A stretch of DNA of 64,000 nucleotides from Sphaerisporangium rubeum (GTDB lineage Bacteria > Actinomycetota > Actinomycetes > Streptosporangiales > Streptosporangiaceae): NCBI RefSeq assembly GCF_014207705.1, contig NZ_JACHIU010000001.1:4084501-4148500 (forward strand), read 5' to 3'. Below, piece by piece: positions 36,206-44,439 of the stretch. The notes below the pieces were generated by a model. The model made no database searches, was not told the DNA's origin, and saw only the letters and a list, made by a program, of their open reading frames with translations. Every line of letters begins with the position of its first letter. The stretch's first letter is position 1. The translations under genes and the position numbers were made by a program.

Positions 36206-37645
36206 ATGTCCTCACTCCTGCTGCGCGACGCGCGCACCGGCCCCGGCGGTCCCGTGGGCGACATCCTGATCGTGGACGGCCTGATCGCCGAGCCCGGCAC
36301 GCAGCCACCTCCCGGAACCGAGACGGTGGATGTCCACGGCGGCACTGTGCTGCCGGGCCTGTGGGACACACACGTGCACGCCGTCCAGTGGGCCCAGACC
36401 CGACGCCGCGTGGACCTGTCCGGTGCGACCTCGGCCCGCCACGCGGTGGATCTGATGACGGCGAATCTGTCGTCAGGAGTGACCGTGGGCTTCGGTTTCC
36501 GGGACGCCATGTGGCCCGACACCCCGGGCAAGTCCCTGCTCGAAGCCGCCGCCCCCGGTGCCGCGCTGGCGCTGATGAGCCAGGACCTGCACACCGTGTG
36601 GCTCAGCCCCGCCGCGCTGACCCTCGTGGGCCGCGGCGACCACCCGACCGGCGTGCTGCGCGAGCAGGAGTGCTACGCCGCCGTCACGGCCCTCCCCAGG
36701 CCCCCCGAGGAGGAGCTCGACCGCTGGGTCGCCGAGGCCGCCACCGCCGCCGCGGCCCGGGGCGTGGTCGGCATCCAGGACTTCGAGATGGCCGACAACG
36801 TCACCGACTGGACCCGGCGCGCGAGGACCCGGCTCCTCGACGTACGGGTCGTCTGCTCCATCCCCCGCAACCGCCTGGAGGAGGCCATCGGCCGAGGCCT
36901 GCGCACCGGCGACCCCGTACCGGGCTCCGGCGGCCTGCTGGAGGTCGGCCCCGTCAAGATCTTCACCGACGGCTCACTCAACACCAAGACCGCCTACTGC
37001 GAGCACCCCTACCCCGGCACCACCTCCCGAGGCTCCCTGGAGATCGCCCCCGCGGAACTGCGCACCCTCATGGCCCTCGCCACGGCCCACGGCGTCCACC
37101 CCGCCGTCCACGCCATCGGCGACCTCGCCGTGACCATCACCCTGGACGCCTTCGAAACCGTGGGCTGCCCCGGCCGCATCGAACACGTCCAATTGGTGGC
37201 CCCCGCCGACCTCCCCAGGTTCCGCCGTCCCCACCTGGTGGCAAGCGTCCAACCGGCCCACGCCCCCGACGACCGCGACATAGCCGACACGTACTGGAAA
37301 GACCGAACCCACCACGCCTACCCCTACGCCGCTCTGTCCGCCGCCGGCGCCACCCTCGAATTCGGCTCCGACGCTCCCGTGGCCCCCCTGGACCCCTGGG
37401 ACGCCATAGCCTCCGCCGTCACCCGCACCGACGACACCCGCTCCCCCTGGCACCCCGACCAGTCCCTCCCCCTGAGCACAGCCCTCGCCGCCTCCTCCCG
37501 AGGCCGCACCACCCTCACCCCCGGCACCCCCGCCGACCTCGTCATCACCGCCGACGACCCCGCCACGGTCCCCGACGGCAAACTCCGCACCATAGAGGTG
37601 ACCGGCACCCTCCTCGCCGGCCGCTGGACCCACCGCCTCCTGTGA
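36206..37645 (+). CDS. Amidohydrolase (YtcJ-like metal-dependent hydrolase)
   Basis: A 479-residue amidohydrolase-superfamily enzyme. It has the short N-terminal beta part (LLLRDARTGPGGPVGDILIVDGLI), the metal motif LPGLWDTHVHA (HxH) at the start of the barrel, KIFTDGSLNTKTAY, the His in HAIGDLAVTITLDAFE, GRIEHVQLV, and late Asp in EFGSDAPVAPLDPWDAI. These marks put it among the YtcJ-like hydrolases related to N-acyl-amide and cytosine-type deaminases; the substrate is unknown. It ends with the usual DLVITADDPATV and GTLLAGRW segment. ATG 36206 is the probable first codon of a leaderless message. The gene stops 24 bases before the convergent Lrp gene stop. Confidence 0.88.
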   Translation: MSSLLLRDARTGPGGPVGDILIVDGLIAEPGTQPPPGTETVDVHGGTVLPGLWDTHVHAVQWAQTRRRVDLSGATSARHAVDLMTANLSSGVTVGFGFRDAMWPDTPGKSLLEAAAPGAALALMSQDLHTVWLSPAALTLVGRGDHPTGVLREQECYAAVTALPRPPEEELDRWVAEAATAAAARGVVGIQDFEMADNVTDWTRRARTRLLDVRVVCSIPRNRLEEAIGRGLRTGDPVPGSGGLLEVGPVKIFTDGSLNTKTAYCEHPYPGTTSRGSLEIAPAELRTLMALATAHGVHPAVHAIGDLAVTITLDAFETVGCPGRIEHVQLVAPADLPRFRRPHLVASVQPAHAPDDRDIADTYWKDRTHHAYPYAALSAAGATLEFGSDAPVAPLDPWDAIASAVTRTDDTRSPWHPDQSLPLSTALAASSRGRTTLTPGTPADLVITADDPATVPDGKLRTIEVTGTLLAGRWTHRLL

Positions 37646-37669
37646 TGACCGTTCAGGCGGCCGACGTAC

Positions 37670-38134
37670 CTAGGACACCTCCGGAAGGCGGGCAGGCGCG
37701 GTCGTGCCGACCTGCTGGAAGATCATCGAGGTGCGGAACCCGGTGATCTCACGGCGCTTGCTGAGCCGGTCGATGAGGAAGGCATGCAGGCTGTCCAGGT
37801 CCTGGACGGCGACGTGCAGCACGAAATCGTCCCCACCGGAGATCACGAAGACGCTGAGCACCTCCGGCAGGCCGGCGGCGAACTCCTTGAACGTGTCGAT
37901 TACGGACCGGCTGAGCGGCCGGATCTGCACCGACACCAGGGCCTGCACCCGCCGGTTGAGCGCGGCCGGGTCGATGTCGGCGTGGTAGCCGCGGATGACC
38001 CCACGGCGAGTCAGCGCGCGGACCCGTTCCAGGCACGTCGACGGCGCGACGCCGAGCCTACGAGCCAGCTCGCGGTTGGACTGCCGCGCATCTGTCTGGA
38101 GAAGCCGGAGGATCTCCGCATCAAGTTCGTCCAT
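37670..38134 (-). CDS. Lrp/AsnC family transcriptional regulator
   Basis: A 154-residue Lrp-type regulator. The AsnC helix-turn-helix is DELDAEILRLLQTDARQSNRELARRLGVAPSTCLERVRALTRRGVIRGYHADIDP, and the RAM ligand domain is VQALVSVQIRPLSRSVIDTFKEFAAGLPEVLSVFVISGGDDFVLHVAV. These bind amino acids and form octamers. It is divergent from the valine/leucine-type dehydrogenase with only 112 bases between the two starts, so it most probably controls that gene in response to a branched-chain or aromatic amino acid (inference). The start codon follows TAGCAT by six bases, so the mRNA is probably leaderless. Confidence 0.92.
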   Translation of the reverse strand: MDELDAEILRLLQTDARQSNRELARRLGVAPSTCLERVRALTRRGVIRGYHADIDPAALNRRVQALVSVQIRPLSRSVIDTFKEFAAGLPEVLSVFVISGGDDFVLHVAVQDLDSLHAFLIDRLSKRREITGFRTSMIFQQVGTTAPARLPEVS

Positions 38135-38140
38135 GTACGG

Positions 38141-38146
38141 ATGCTA
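38141..38146 (-). promoter_or_regulatory. -10 box TAGCAT, leaderless Lrp transcript
   Basis: On the minus strand TAGCAT ends six bases before the ATG at 38134, with no ribosome binding site. On the plus strand a TATCGT at 38212-38217 is a candidate -10 for the divergent dehydrogenase. Confidence 0.5.
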
Positions 38147-38246
38147 GAGCGGTTTCCAGCCAAACGTTCGGTACAGACCCGTGGAACAGATCAGATGCCT
38201 GGCTCGCTCGCTATCGTCGTGGCCGATCGCGAGAAGGGACACGCCT

Positions 38247-39275
38247 GTGCTGGATCACGAACAAATCCTCATCCGCCGGGGCCCACGCTCCGGCCTGCCG
38301 ATCGTCCTCGCCGTCCACTCCACCGCACTCGGCCCCGCCGCGGGTGGTCTCCGGCTCTGGCACTACCCCGGCTGGCGGGACGGCCTCACCGACGCACTGC
38401 GCCTGTCGTCCGCCATGACCCTCAAATTCGCGGCGGCCGGCCTGCCGAGCGGCGGCGGGAAGACCGTCGTGGCCCTCCCACCCGGCACGGAACTCGACCC
38501 GCCGAGTCGCCGCGACGTCCTGCGCGACGTGGCCGAGGTGATCAACGCGCTCGACGGCACGTACGCCGTGGGCCCCGACGTCGGCACCTCCCCCGCCGAC
38601 ATGGCTGTGATCGGCGAGACCACCCCCCACGTCTTCTGCAAGCCACCGCACCTAGGTGGCAGCGGCGACTCCTCCCCCCACACCGCACAAGGCACCCTCG
38701 CGGCCCTCCACGCCGTCAGCCACCACCTGTACGGCGATCGCGACCTCGACGGCCGCCGGATGACCCTGATCGGCCTCGGCCACGTAGGCGAACACCTCGC
38801 CCGCCTCCTCACCGCCGAGAACGCCGACCTCACCGTCACCGACATCGACCCCGCCAAGAGACCCCTGGCCGAAGAACTCGGCGCCACCTGGCACTCCTCC
38901 GCCACGATCCTCTCCAAGGAGACCGATATCCTCATCCCCGCCGCCCTAGGCGGCCTGCTGACCGCACAAACCACACACGACCTCCGCTGCCGCGCCATCG
39001 CCGGCCCCGCCAACAACCAACTCGACACCCCCGAGGTGGCCGGCCTGCTGCACCGGCGCGGCATCCTCTGGATCCCCGACTACGTCGTCAGCGCCGGCGG
39101 CGTCATCAACGCGATAACCACAGAACTGCACCACCTGGACGCCACCCAGTCCTCGACCCGGGTCAACGCCATAGAGACCATCGTCACCGACCTTTTGACC
39201 ACAGCCGCCACCCAGGACACAACCCCAGCCCAAGCAGGCCACGACCTCGCACAACGCCGCCTCGGCACCACCTGA
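38247..39275 (+). CDS. Valine/leucine/phenylalanine-type amino acid dehydrogenase
   Basis: A 342-residue NAD-dependent dehydrogenase of the Glu/Leu/Phe/Val family. The substrate domain has ALGPAAGGLRLWHY, ALRLSSAMTLKFAAAGLPSGGGKTVVALP (the two Lys are substrate-binding and catalytic) and ALDGTYAVGPDVGTSPADM with the catalytic Asp; the Rossmann domain has MTLIGLGHVGEHLARLL and then IAGPANNQL. It deaminates a branched-chain or aromatic amino acid to the 2-oxo acid, the entry to catabolism or branched acyl-CoA supply. GTG 38247 follows GAGAAGGGA; an upstream in-frame ATG adds 22 unrelated residues. It is divergent from the Lrp regulator. Confidence 0.9.
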   Translation: MLDHEQILIRRGPRSGLPIVLAVHSTALGPAAGGLRLWHYPGWRDGLTDALRLSSAMTLKFAAAGLPSGGGKTVVALPPGTELDPPSRRDVLRDVAEVINALDGTYAVGPDVGTSPADMAVIGETTPHVFCKPPHLGGSGDSSPHTAQGTLAALHAVSHHLYGDRDLDGRRMTLIGLGHVGEHLARLLTAENADLTVTDIDPAKRPLAEELGATWHSSATILSKETDILIPAALGGLLTAQTTHDLRCRAIAGPANNQLDTPEVAGLLHRRGILWIPDYVVSAGGVINAITTELHHLDATQSSTRVNAIETIVTDLLTTAATQDTTPAQAGHDLAQRRLGTT

Positions 39276-39279
39276 CCGA

Positions 39280-39504
39280 CTACTGGAAATCGAACTCGTC
39301 GGCCCGCACACCCGCGAGGAACGCGTCCCACTCGGCCCGCGTGTACACGATCACCGGGCCCTCCGGGTGACGACTGTGACGTACGGCGATACGACCGCTG
39401 CCGTCCAGCAAGGGACCGGCCTCGACGCAGTTGGGGCCGCCGTCAGGACTGAAGGTGCTGATGTGCCATGCGGCGATCTGAGAGTGTTCCGGCGAGGGAG
39501 ACAC
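39280..39504 (-). CDS. DUF397 domain protein
   Basis: A 74-residue DUF397 protein (AAWHISTFSPDGGPNCVEAG, IAVRHSRHPEGPVIVYTRAEWDAFLAGVRADEF). In actinomycetes these small proteins are encoded next to XRE regulators of the DUF5753 type and behave as their partners; BldB, AbaA and WhiJ clusters are the best-known examples. Here it starts 18 bases after the XRE gene stop on the same strand, so both are in one transcript. GTG 39504 has TGGAG eleven bases upstream. It faces the dehydrogenase gene tail-to-tail with four bases between stops. Confidence 0.92.
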   Translation of the reverse strand: MSPSPEHSQIAAWHISTFSPDGGPNCVEAGPLLDGSGRIAVRHSRHPEGPVIVYTRAEWDAFLAGVRADEFDFQ

Positions 39505-39522
39505 GGTACGGCTCCATCCTGG

Positions 39523-40374
39523 TCAGCGCAGCTTTTCGGCTATCTCGTGCAGTAGTGCGATAGATTCCGGCACAGTCAATGAATCATGCCGAATGTGATC
39601 AAATTTGAGTATAAACCTCCGCACCTCATCACCTTCCATGTAAATGCCGCCGCCAGGAGTGTCCATATAGACCACATCGGGATACGGATCGGACATTTCG
39701 AAGATCCTGAACGCTCCCTCAGGGCTCGCATGAGCGCCGGAAGCGAACGGCAGGACGCGCACTTCGATATGAGGTTGCGCGGCCAAGGTCGCGATATAGT
39801 GCAGTTGATCTCTGAGGACGTCCTTACCGCCTTGCTGGCGCCGCAGAAGGCTCTCGTCCAAGATCGCTTCGATATGCGGAGGCCTCCTGTCGGTGAGGAT
39901 CTGCTGGCGGGTGAGCCGGAATCGGATCCCGGAGGAGATCTGGACGGGAGAGAAGTCCGCGACAGCCTGCTGCACGGCTTCCATGTAGGGACGGGTCTGC
40001 AGGAGGCCAGGGATTACTAGCGCGTCGAACGAACGAATCCGTCTGGCGCGCGACTCGACCCAGGCATAGTCCACCATCGTCCCTGACAGATCTTCGGAAA
40101 AGCTATCCCACCAGCCGCTTTGCCAGACCTCATGCGCGAGACGCAGCAACCCGTCACGGCGACGCGGCTCGGTCACGCCGTACAAATCCAGCATGGCAAG
40201 AACGTCCGGCGTACGGGCAGGGTAGATGCCTGCCTCGATACGGCTGACAGTGCCACCATCCCGCTGAATGAAGCCGCCTACTTCTTTGAGGGTGAGTCCG
40301 CACGTCTCCCTGAGTCGCCGTAGTTCTCGGCCGAGCCATTGAGCCCGCAAGGTCATCGCGCGCTTGGCACTCAA
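39523..40374 (-). CDS. XRE helix-turn-helix regulator with DUF5753 (WhiJ-like)
   Basis: A 283-residue regulator. The XRE domain (LGRELRRLRETCGLTLKEVGGFIQRDGGTVSRIEAGIYPARTPDVLAML) is followed by a DUF5753 domain (WWDSFSEDLSGTMVDYAWVESRARRIRSFDALVIPGLLQTRPYMEAV... RLTRQQIL... PHIEAILDESLLRRQ... HIEVRVLPF). Codon and base use is noticeably more AT-rich than its neighbours, as often in this family. With the downstream DUF397 gene it forms the common actinomycete pair implicated in differentiation. TTG 40374 is the outermost start (GAAAG precedes it); ATG 40356 is an alternative without clear binding site. It is divergent from the ATPase gene at 40551. Confidence 0.88.
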   Translation of the reverse strand: MSAKRAMTLRAQWLGRELRRLRETCGLTLKEVGGFIQRDGGTVSRIEAGIYPARTPDVLAMLDLYGVTEPRRRDGLLRLAHEVWQSGWWDSFSEDLSGTMVDYAWVESRARRIRSFDALVIPGLLQTRPYMEAVQQAVADFSPVQISSGIRFRLTRQQILTDRRPPHIEAILDESLLRRQQGGKDVLRDQLHYIATLAAQPHIEVRVLPFASGAHASPEGAFRIFEMSDPYPDVVYMDTPGGGIYMEGDEVRRFILKFDHIRHDSLTVPESIALLHEIAEKLR

Positions 40375-40550
40375 CTTTCACCGCCCCTGCGTAGATATGC
40401 CCTGATATGAAGACCGGATTTTGTGTCGCACAAATTTGTGGTTGTGCCGCCAATCATGTGTGCGACATGACATCGTCAAGTGACGGATCGTACACACAGA
40501 GTGGCGAAGCCGATGCCGGTCAGGGAAGTCCGCGACGCAGGAGGCACTTG

Positions 40551-41051
40551 ATGACAGAGATCGAGCAGACTCGTAGGCCTGGCCAGCCGACAGAGTCCGC
40601 TGTAAGGTCTCGCAGGTTCGCGCCGGTGGCGGAGGAGGTGCGGCAGGTCAGGCGGTTCGTGGCGGGGGTGCTCGGGGACCGGCATGTGTGCCTGGATGAC
40701 GCGGAGTTGCTCGTCAGTGAGCTCGCTGGGAACGTCGTGCGGCACGCGGCGGGGAGGGAGTTCTTGGTTTCGGTGGTGGTGGGGAGGGACGAGGTCGTGG
40801 TGGCGGTGGAGGACGGCGGGGCTCGGACGGTGCCGGTGGTGCGGGTTCCGGGGGTGGAGGAGACGGACGGGAGGGGGTTGCTGCTGGTGGATCGGATCGC
40901 GCGGGGGTGGGGGTTCGAGCGGCGTGGGGGTGGGACGGTGGTGTGGTTCGAGCTACGGGGTGCGGGTGGCGCGGACGTACCAGCGGCCTTGTGCGGGGGT
41001 GAGGGTCAGGGGGCGGGAGAAGCACTCGGAGAGGGAATCCGAGGTCAGTGA
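40551..41051 (+). CDS. RsbW-like ATP-binding (GHKL) protein
   Basis: A 166-residue GHKL ATPase of the anti-sigma/RsbW type. N box VSELAGNVVRHA (Glu and Asn), G1 VAVEDGGARTVPVV and G2 GRGLLLVDRIARGWGFERRGGGTVVWFEL are all in order. Such proteins bind an anti-anti-sigma factor and a sigma factor, or act as single-domain signalling ATPases next to XRE/DUF397 genes, as here. The divergent XRE regulator is 176 bases away. ATG 40551 has AGGAGG nine bases upstream. Its C-terminal 33 residues, beyond the usual domain end, run into the convergent ABC gene for 99 bases. Confidence 0.88.
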   Translation: MTEIEQTRRPGQPTESAVRSRRFAPVAEEVRQVRRFVAGVLGDRHVCLDDAELLVSELAGNVVRHAAGREFLVSVVVGRDEVVVAVEDGGARTVPVVRVPGVEETDGRGLLLVDRIARGWGFERRGGGTVVWFELRGAGGADVPAALCGGEGQGAGEALGEGIRGQ

Positions 41052-41804
41052 ACGGCCGGTGGGGCCCGCGGTCTGGATGCGGGTGTCGCGCATCAGGAGT
41101 GCGTGGGTGGTGGTGGCGGGGACCTCTTCGAGGTGGTGGGTGACGAGGACGGTGGTGAGGGACGGCCGGGTTTCGGCGAGGGTTTCCAGAGCGGTGATGA
41201 GGTCTTCTCTGGCGGGGAGGTCGAGGCCGGCGAAAGGCTCGTCGAGCATGAGGATGGCCGGGTCCGGCATCACGGCTCGGGCCACGCGGATGCGGGCTCG
41301 TTCGCCTTGGGAGCAGACGGCGAAGGGGCGGGACGCGAGGTCCTTGCAGCCGAGGTCGGCGAGGAGGGTGTGGGCCCGGTCGTGTTCGGTGGAGGTGTAG
41401 CGGTCCCACAGGGGGACGCTGGTGCCGGTGTGGCCGGTGAGGACGACCTCATGAGCCGTCAGGCCTTCCTCCTCCATCAGGTCCTCGTCGACCAGGCGCT
41501 TTCCCGCGGAGACGAGGCCGATGTGGCGGCGCAGTTCGCGCAGGTCGACGCGGCCGAGGCGGTGGCCGAGGACGGTGGCGGCGCCGGTGGTGGGGTGGCG
41601 TACGGCGGCGGCGACGGACAGCAGGGTGGTCTTGCCGGCGCCGTTCGGGCCGAGGATCACCCAGTGGCTGCCGTACTCGACGCGCCAGTCCACCTCAGAG
41701 ACCAGCGAACGACCCCCGCCGACCTTGACCCCGACACCGGCGAACTCCACCGCCGCACCGTCCCGCCGCGGCGACACCGCGTCCTGCCTCGTCGACTGGG
41801 TCAT
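40953..41804 (-). CDS. ABC transporter ATP-binding protein, stand-alone
   Basis: A 283-residue ABC ATPase: Walker A GPNGAGKTT, Q-loop region GLVSAGKRLVDEDLMEEE, signature SQGERARIRVARAVM (an SQGE variant of LSGGQ), Walker B LMLDEPFAGLD and H-loop LVTHHLEEV. Sequence features (first-half SHWVILGPNGAGKTTLLSVAAAV) resemble YlmA/ModF-like orphan ATPases. No permease is adjacent, so partner and substrate are unknown. ATG 41804 has AAAGGAG seven bases ahead, which excludes the in-frame GTG at 41834. Its 3' end overlaps the convergent RsbW-like gene by 99 bases. Confidence 0.87.
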   Translation of the reverse strand: MTQSTRQDAVSPRRDGAAVEFAGVGVKVGGGRSLVSEVDWRVEYGSHWVILGPNGAGKTTLLSVAAAVRHPTTGAATVLGHRLGRVDLRELRRHIGLVSAGKRLVDEDLMEEEGLTAHEVVLTGHTGTSVPLWDRYTSTEHDRAHTLLADLGCKDLASRPFAVCSQGERARIRVARAVMPDPAILMLDEPFAGLDLPAREDLITALETLAETRPSLTTVLVTHHLEEVPATTTHALLMRDTRIQTAGPTGRSLTSDSLSECFSRPLTLTPAQGRWYVRATRTP

Positions 41805-41977
41805 CCACCACTCCTTTGTCCGGCCGTACGGCAAGCAGCATAGGACCGGCGGAGGAAGGGAGGGGTGGCCGGAGGCGGTGTGAGGGTGAAGGCCGAGGCC
41901 GCCGTCAGGGTGAGTACAGGCCGCCGGAGTTCGTCGTGAAAGTGATCACGGGTCGGCTGAGGTGGTCGCGGGGATGA

Positions 41978-43579
41978 TCACGGGTCGCCGGCGGGGGGTG
42001 CGGGGGTGAAGGTGATCGTGGCCGTTGGGGTGGCGGAGGGGTCTTCGCCGTCGCCCCATTCGGGGATCTGGCTGATGCTGACCGTGGGTTTGGGGGTGCG
42101 AGTGGGTTTGGGGGGTGGGGTGCGGGTGGGTTCGCAGGGCTTCTCCCGGCCGCGGCGGTCGGCGCAGGTGGGGGTGGGATCGGGAGGACGGTTCGTGGTG
42201 CGGGTCCCGGTGGGTCGTGGCCGGGGCATCTGGGACTGCCAGGGGTCGCCGGGGTCGCGCTGGTCGGTCGGTGGCGCGGATCGCGTCATGGCGGGGCCGG
42301 GGGTGGCGGGGACGCCGGGAGGGACGGCGGGGCCGGTGGACGCGCGGGGACCGGATGCGGCGGCCACCGGCAGGTGGGCTCCGGTGGGGACCGTGGGGGT
42401 GCGGGTGTCGTGGAAGGGGACGACGAAGGGGACGCGCTCGGGGGTGCCGGGGCCCGCGATGGGGTTGACGGGGGTGCCGCCGGTTCCGGCCGCGACGACG
42501 GTGACGGCGGCGATGGACACGGTGGCGAGGGCCGCGAAGCCGGCGTGGGAGACGTGGCCGCGGCGGGCCGCGGCGCGGCGTGCGGCGCGCGCGCCGGTGG
42601 TGGTGCCCTCGGCGGGGACGTCCGCGGCACGGTCGTCGAGCTTGAGCCGGCCCACAGGGTGCGGCACGGGGACCCACAGTTCCTCGAGGACCGCGGTGAC
42701 CGCCTCGCGGGGATCCCACGCGGGGTCCACTCCCCCGGCGTACAGCAGGGCCGACAGCAGGGCCGCGGCGGACGGACGGGCTCCGGGCTCCTTGGCGAGC
42801 GCGGCGGAGACCGGGTCCCACAGGAGTTTCGGCACCGACGCCAGGCGGGGCTGCTCGACCAGGATGCGCCGGGTCAGCGCCTCGGTGTCCCCGGTGCCGA
42901 ACGGGTGGTGACCCGTGGCGGCGTACGCGACCAGGCAGCCCCAGGCGAACACGTCGGAGGCCGGGATGGCGGGGCCGCCGGTGAGGCGTTCCGGCGCCAC
43001 CCAGCCGGGGCTCCCCATGACCTGGCCGGCCTGCGTGAGCGCCACGGCGGCGTCCACCTCACGCGCGATGCCGAAGTCGATCACGCGGGGGCCCTTGGGG
43101 GACAGCAGGACGTTGCCGGGTTTGAGGTCGCGGTGCACGAAACCGGCCTCGTGGATGGCGGCGAGCGCCGCCGCCGCGCCGAGCGCGACGCCGTACGCGA
43201 GGTCGGCGGTGAGCGGGCCGCGGGCCCCGACGACCTGCGAGAGCGACGGGCCGGGGATGTGCTCGGTGACGAGGTAGGGACGGTCGCGGTCGGTGCCGTC
43301 CTCCAGGACCGCCGCGGTGCAGAACGGCACCACGCGACGCGACAGCTCGACCTCCTCGGCGAACCGCGCGCGCAGCGTCGGGTCGCTGAGGTGGACGGCG
43401 TGCGGCGTCTTCAGCGCGACCAGGCCGCCCTCAGGCCGCTCGGCGAGGTACACCACCCCCATGCCACCCGCCCCGAGGCGGCCGAGCAGGAGGTAGCGAC
43501 CGATGATCACCGGATCGCCCACCGTCAGCGGCCGGACGCCCGGAGGCGTCCCGCCGGGCGAGCCCGTGCCACGTGCCAT
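41978..43579 (-). CDS. Transmembrane Ser/Thr protein kinase
   Basis: A 533-residue Hanks-type kinase. Kinase domain about 27-285: G-loop GRLGAGGMGVVY, K57 (VALKTPH), HRDLKPGN (D152), DFG (D169), PGWVAPERL. After it come an Arg-rich stretch, one membrane helix about 348-366 (FAALATVSIAAVTVVAAG) and an external tail of about 165 residues that is Pro/Thr-rich and disordered, with two Cys (CADRRGREKPC). There are no PASTA or other folded sensor domains, unlike the kinase at 9.3 kb. The ATG at 43579 has GAGAGGG upstream on the minus strand. The upstream region is occupied by the 143-bp repeat array. Confidence 0.88.
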   Translation of the reverse strand: MARGTGSPGGTPPGVRPLTVGDPVIIGRYLLLGRLGAGGMGVVYLAERPEGGLVALKTPHAVHLSDPTLRARFAEEVELSRRVVPFCTAAVLEDGTDRDRPYLVTEHIPGPSLSQVVGARGPLTADLAYGVALGAAAALAAIHEAGFVHRDLKPGNVLLSPKGPRVIDFGIAREVDAAVALTQAGQVMGSPGWVAPERLTGGPAIPASDVFAWGCLVAYAATGHHPFGTGDTEALTRRILVEQPRLASVPKLLWDPVSAALAKEPGARPSAAALLSALLYAGGVDPAWDPREAVTAVLEELWVPVPHPVGRLKLDDRAADVPAEGTTTGARAARRAAARRGHVSHAGFAALATVSIAAVTVVAAGTGGTPVNPIAGPGTPERVPFVVPFHDTRTPTVPTGAHLPVAAASGPRASTGPAVPPGVPATPGPAMTRSAPPTDQRDPGDPWQSQMPRPRPTGTRTTNRPPDPTPTCADRRGREKPCEPTRTPPPKPTRTPKPTVSISQIPEWGDGEDPSATPTATITFTPAPPAGDP

Positions 43580-43880
43580 CCGTGGGTGCCCTCTCTACGA
43601 GTGGTGCGGCACGGCCCACTGTGGCGCTACCGAAGGAGATTCGGCGGCAACTAGTTCGAGTCGGCATGAGAGGTTAGACGACTGATACCTGAGAGTAAGT
43701 CACCACCGTGCACAGTGTGACAAGACGGACTGGTGTGACCGGGCCCGAAACCTCGGACGCCGTCCGTAAAGACCCGGTCACGTTCAGGGAAAAGTCCACG
43801 TCACAACAAGAAGCATCTCCCAGACGAATTACGGACGGCGGGGCCCAATCCGGACGTCCAAGCAGCGTCCTTCAACCCGG

Positions 43881-44247
43881 CCGGCCACCGCACAAGGCGC
43901 CGGATTCACCGCACCACATTCCACCGCGTCGGCGCCACAGCAGACCACCATCGACGACGAGATGTCACTCACCGACCGGGGAACACACCGGAACACACTC
44001 AGACCATCACCGCGCCCCACCGGCCGGCCACCGCACAAGGCGCCGGATTCACCGCACCACATCCCACCGCGTCGGCGCCACAGCAGACCACCATCGACGA
44101 CGGGATGTCACTCGCCGACCGGGGAACACACCGGAACACACTCAGGCCATCACCGCGCCCCACCGGCCGGCCACCGCACAAGGCGCCGGATTCACCGCAC
44201 CACATCCCACCGCGTCGGCGCCACAGCAGACGACCATCGACGACGGG
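43881..44247. repeat. 2.6 copies of a 143-bp tandem repeat, noncoding
   Basis: The unit starts CCGGCCACCGCACAAGGCG at 43881, 44024 and 44167, exactly 143 bases apart, with only a few substitutions between copies; copy three ends near 44247. As 143 is not a multiple of three, every copy is read in a different frame, so a protein-repeat origin is excluded. It lies in an 860-base gap (43580-44439) upstream of the kinase gene and downstream of the esterase gene. A shorter direct repeat, GGGGAGCACTTCGC, occurs at about 44255-44268 and 44307-44320. I recognise no known element, RNA family or CRISPR pattern. Confidence 0.85.
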
Positions 44248-44439
44248 GTCTTGCTTGTCGGCCCGGGGAGCACTTCGCCGTCCACGCCGGGGTGTCGCTC
44301 GCCGGCCGGGGAGCACTTCGCGTGTCGGAACGGGCTCGGGTCACTCGCCTCATGCCGATATCCACGAGTCGCGTGTTCACCGGCGCCGTGACCCGTCTCC
44401 AAGTCACCTGCCACGGCGGTGATTTCGTCGGTGGAGGGT

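Noticed and set aside
43881-44247. CRISPR-like array
   Set aside because: Copies are directly contiguous with 143-bp units and no alternating unique spacers; no cas genes in the window.
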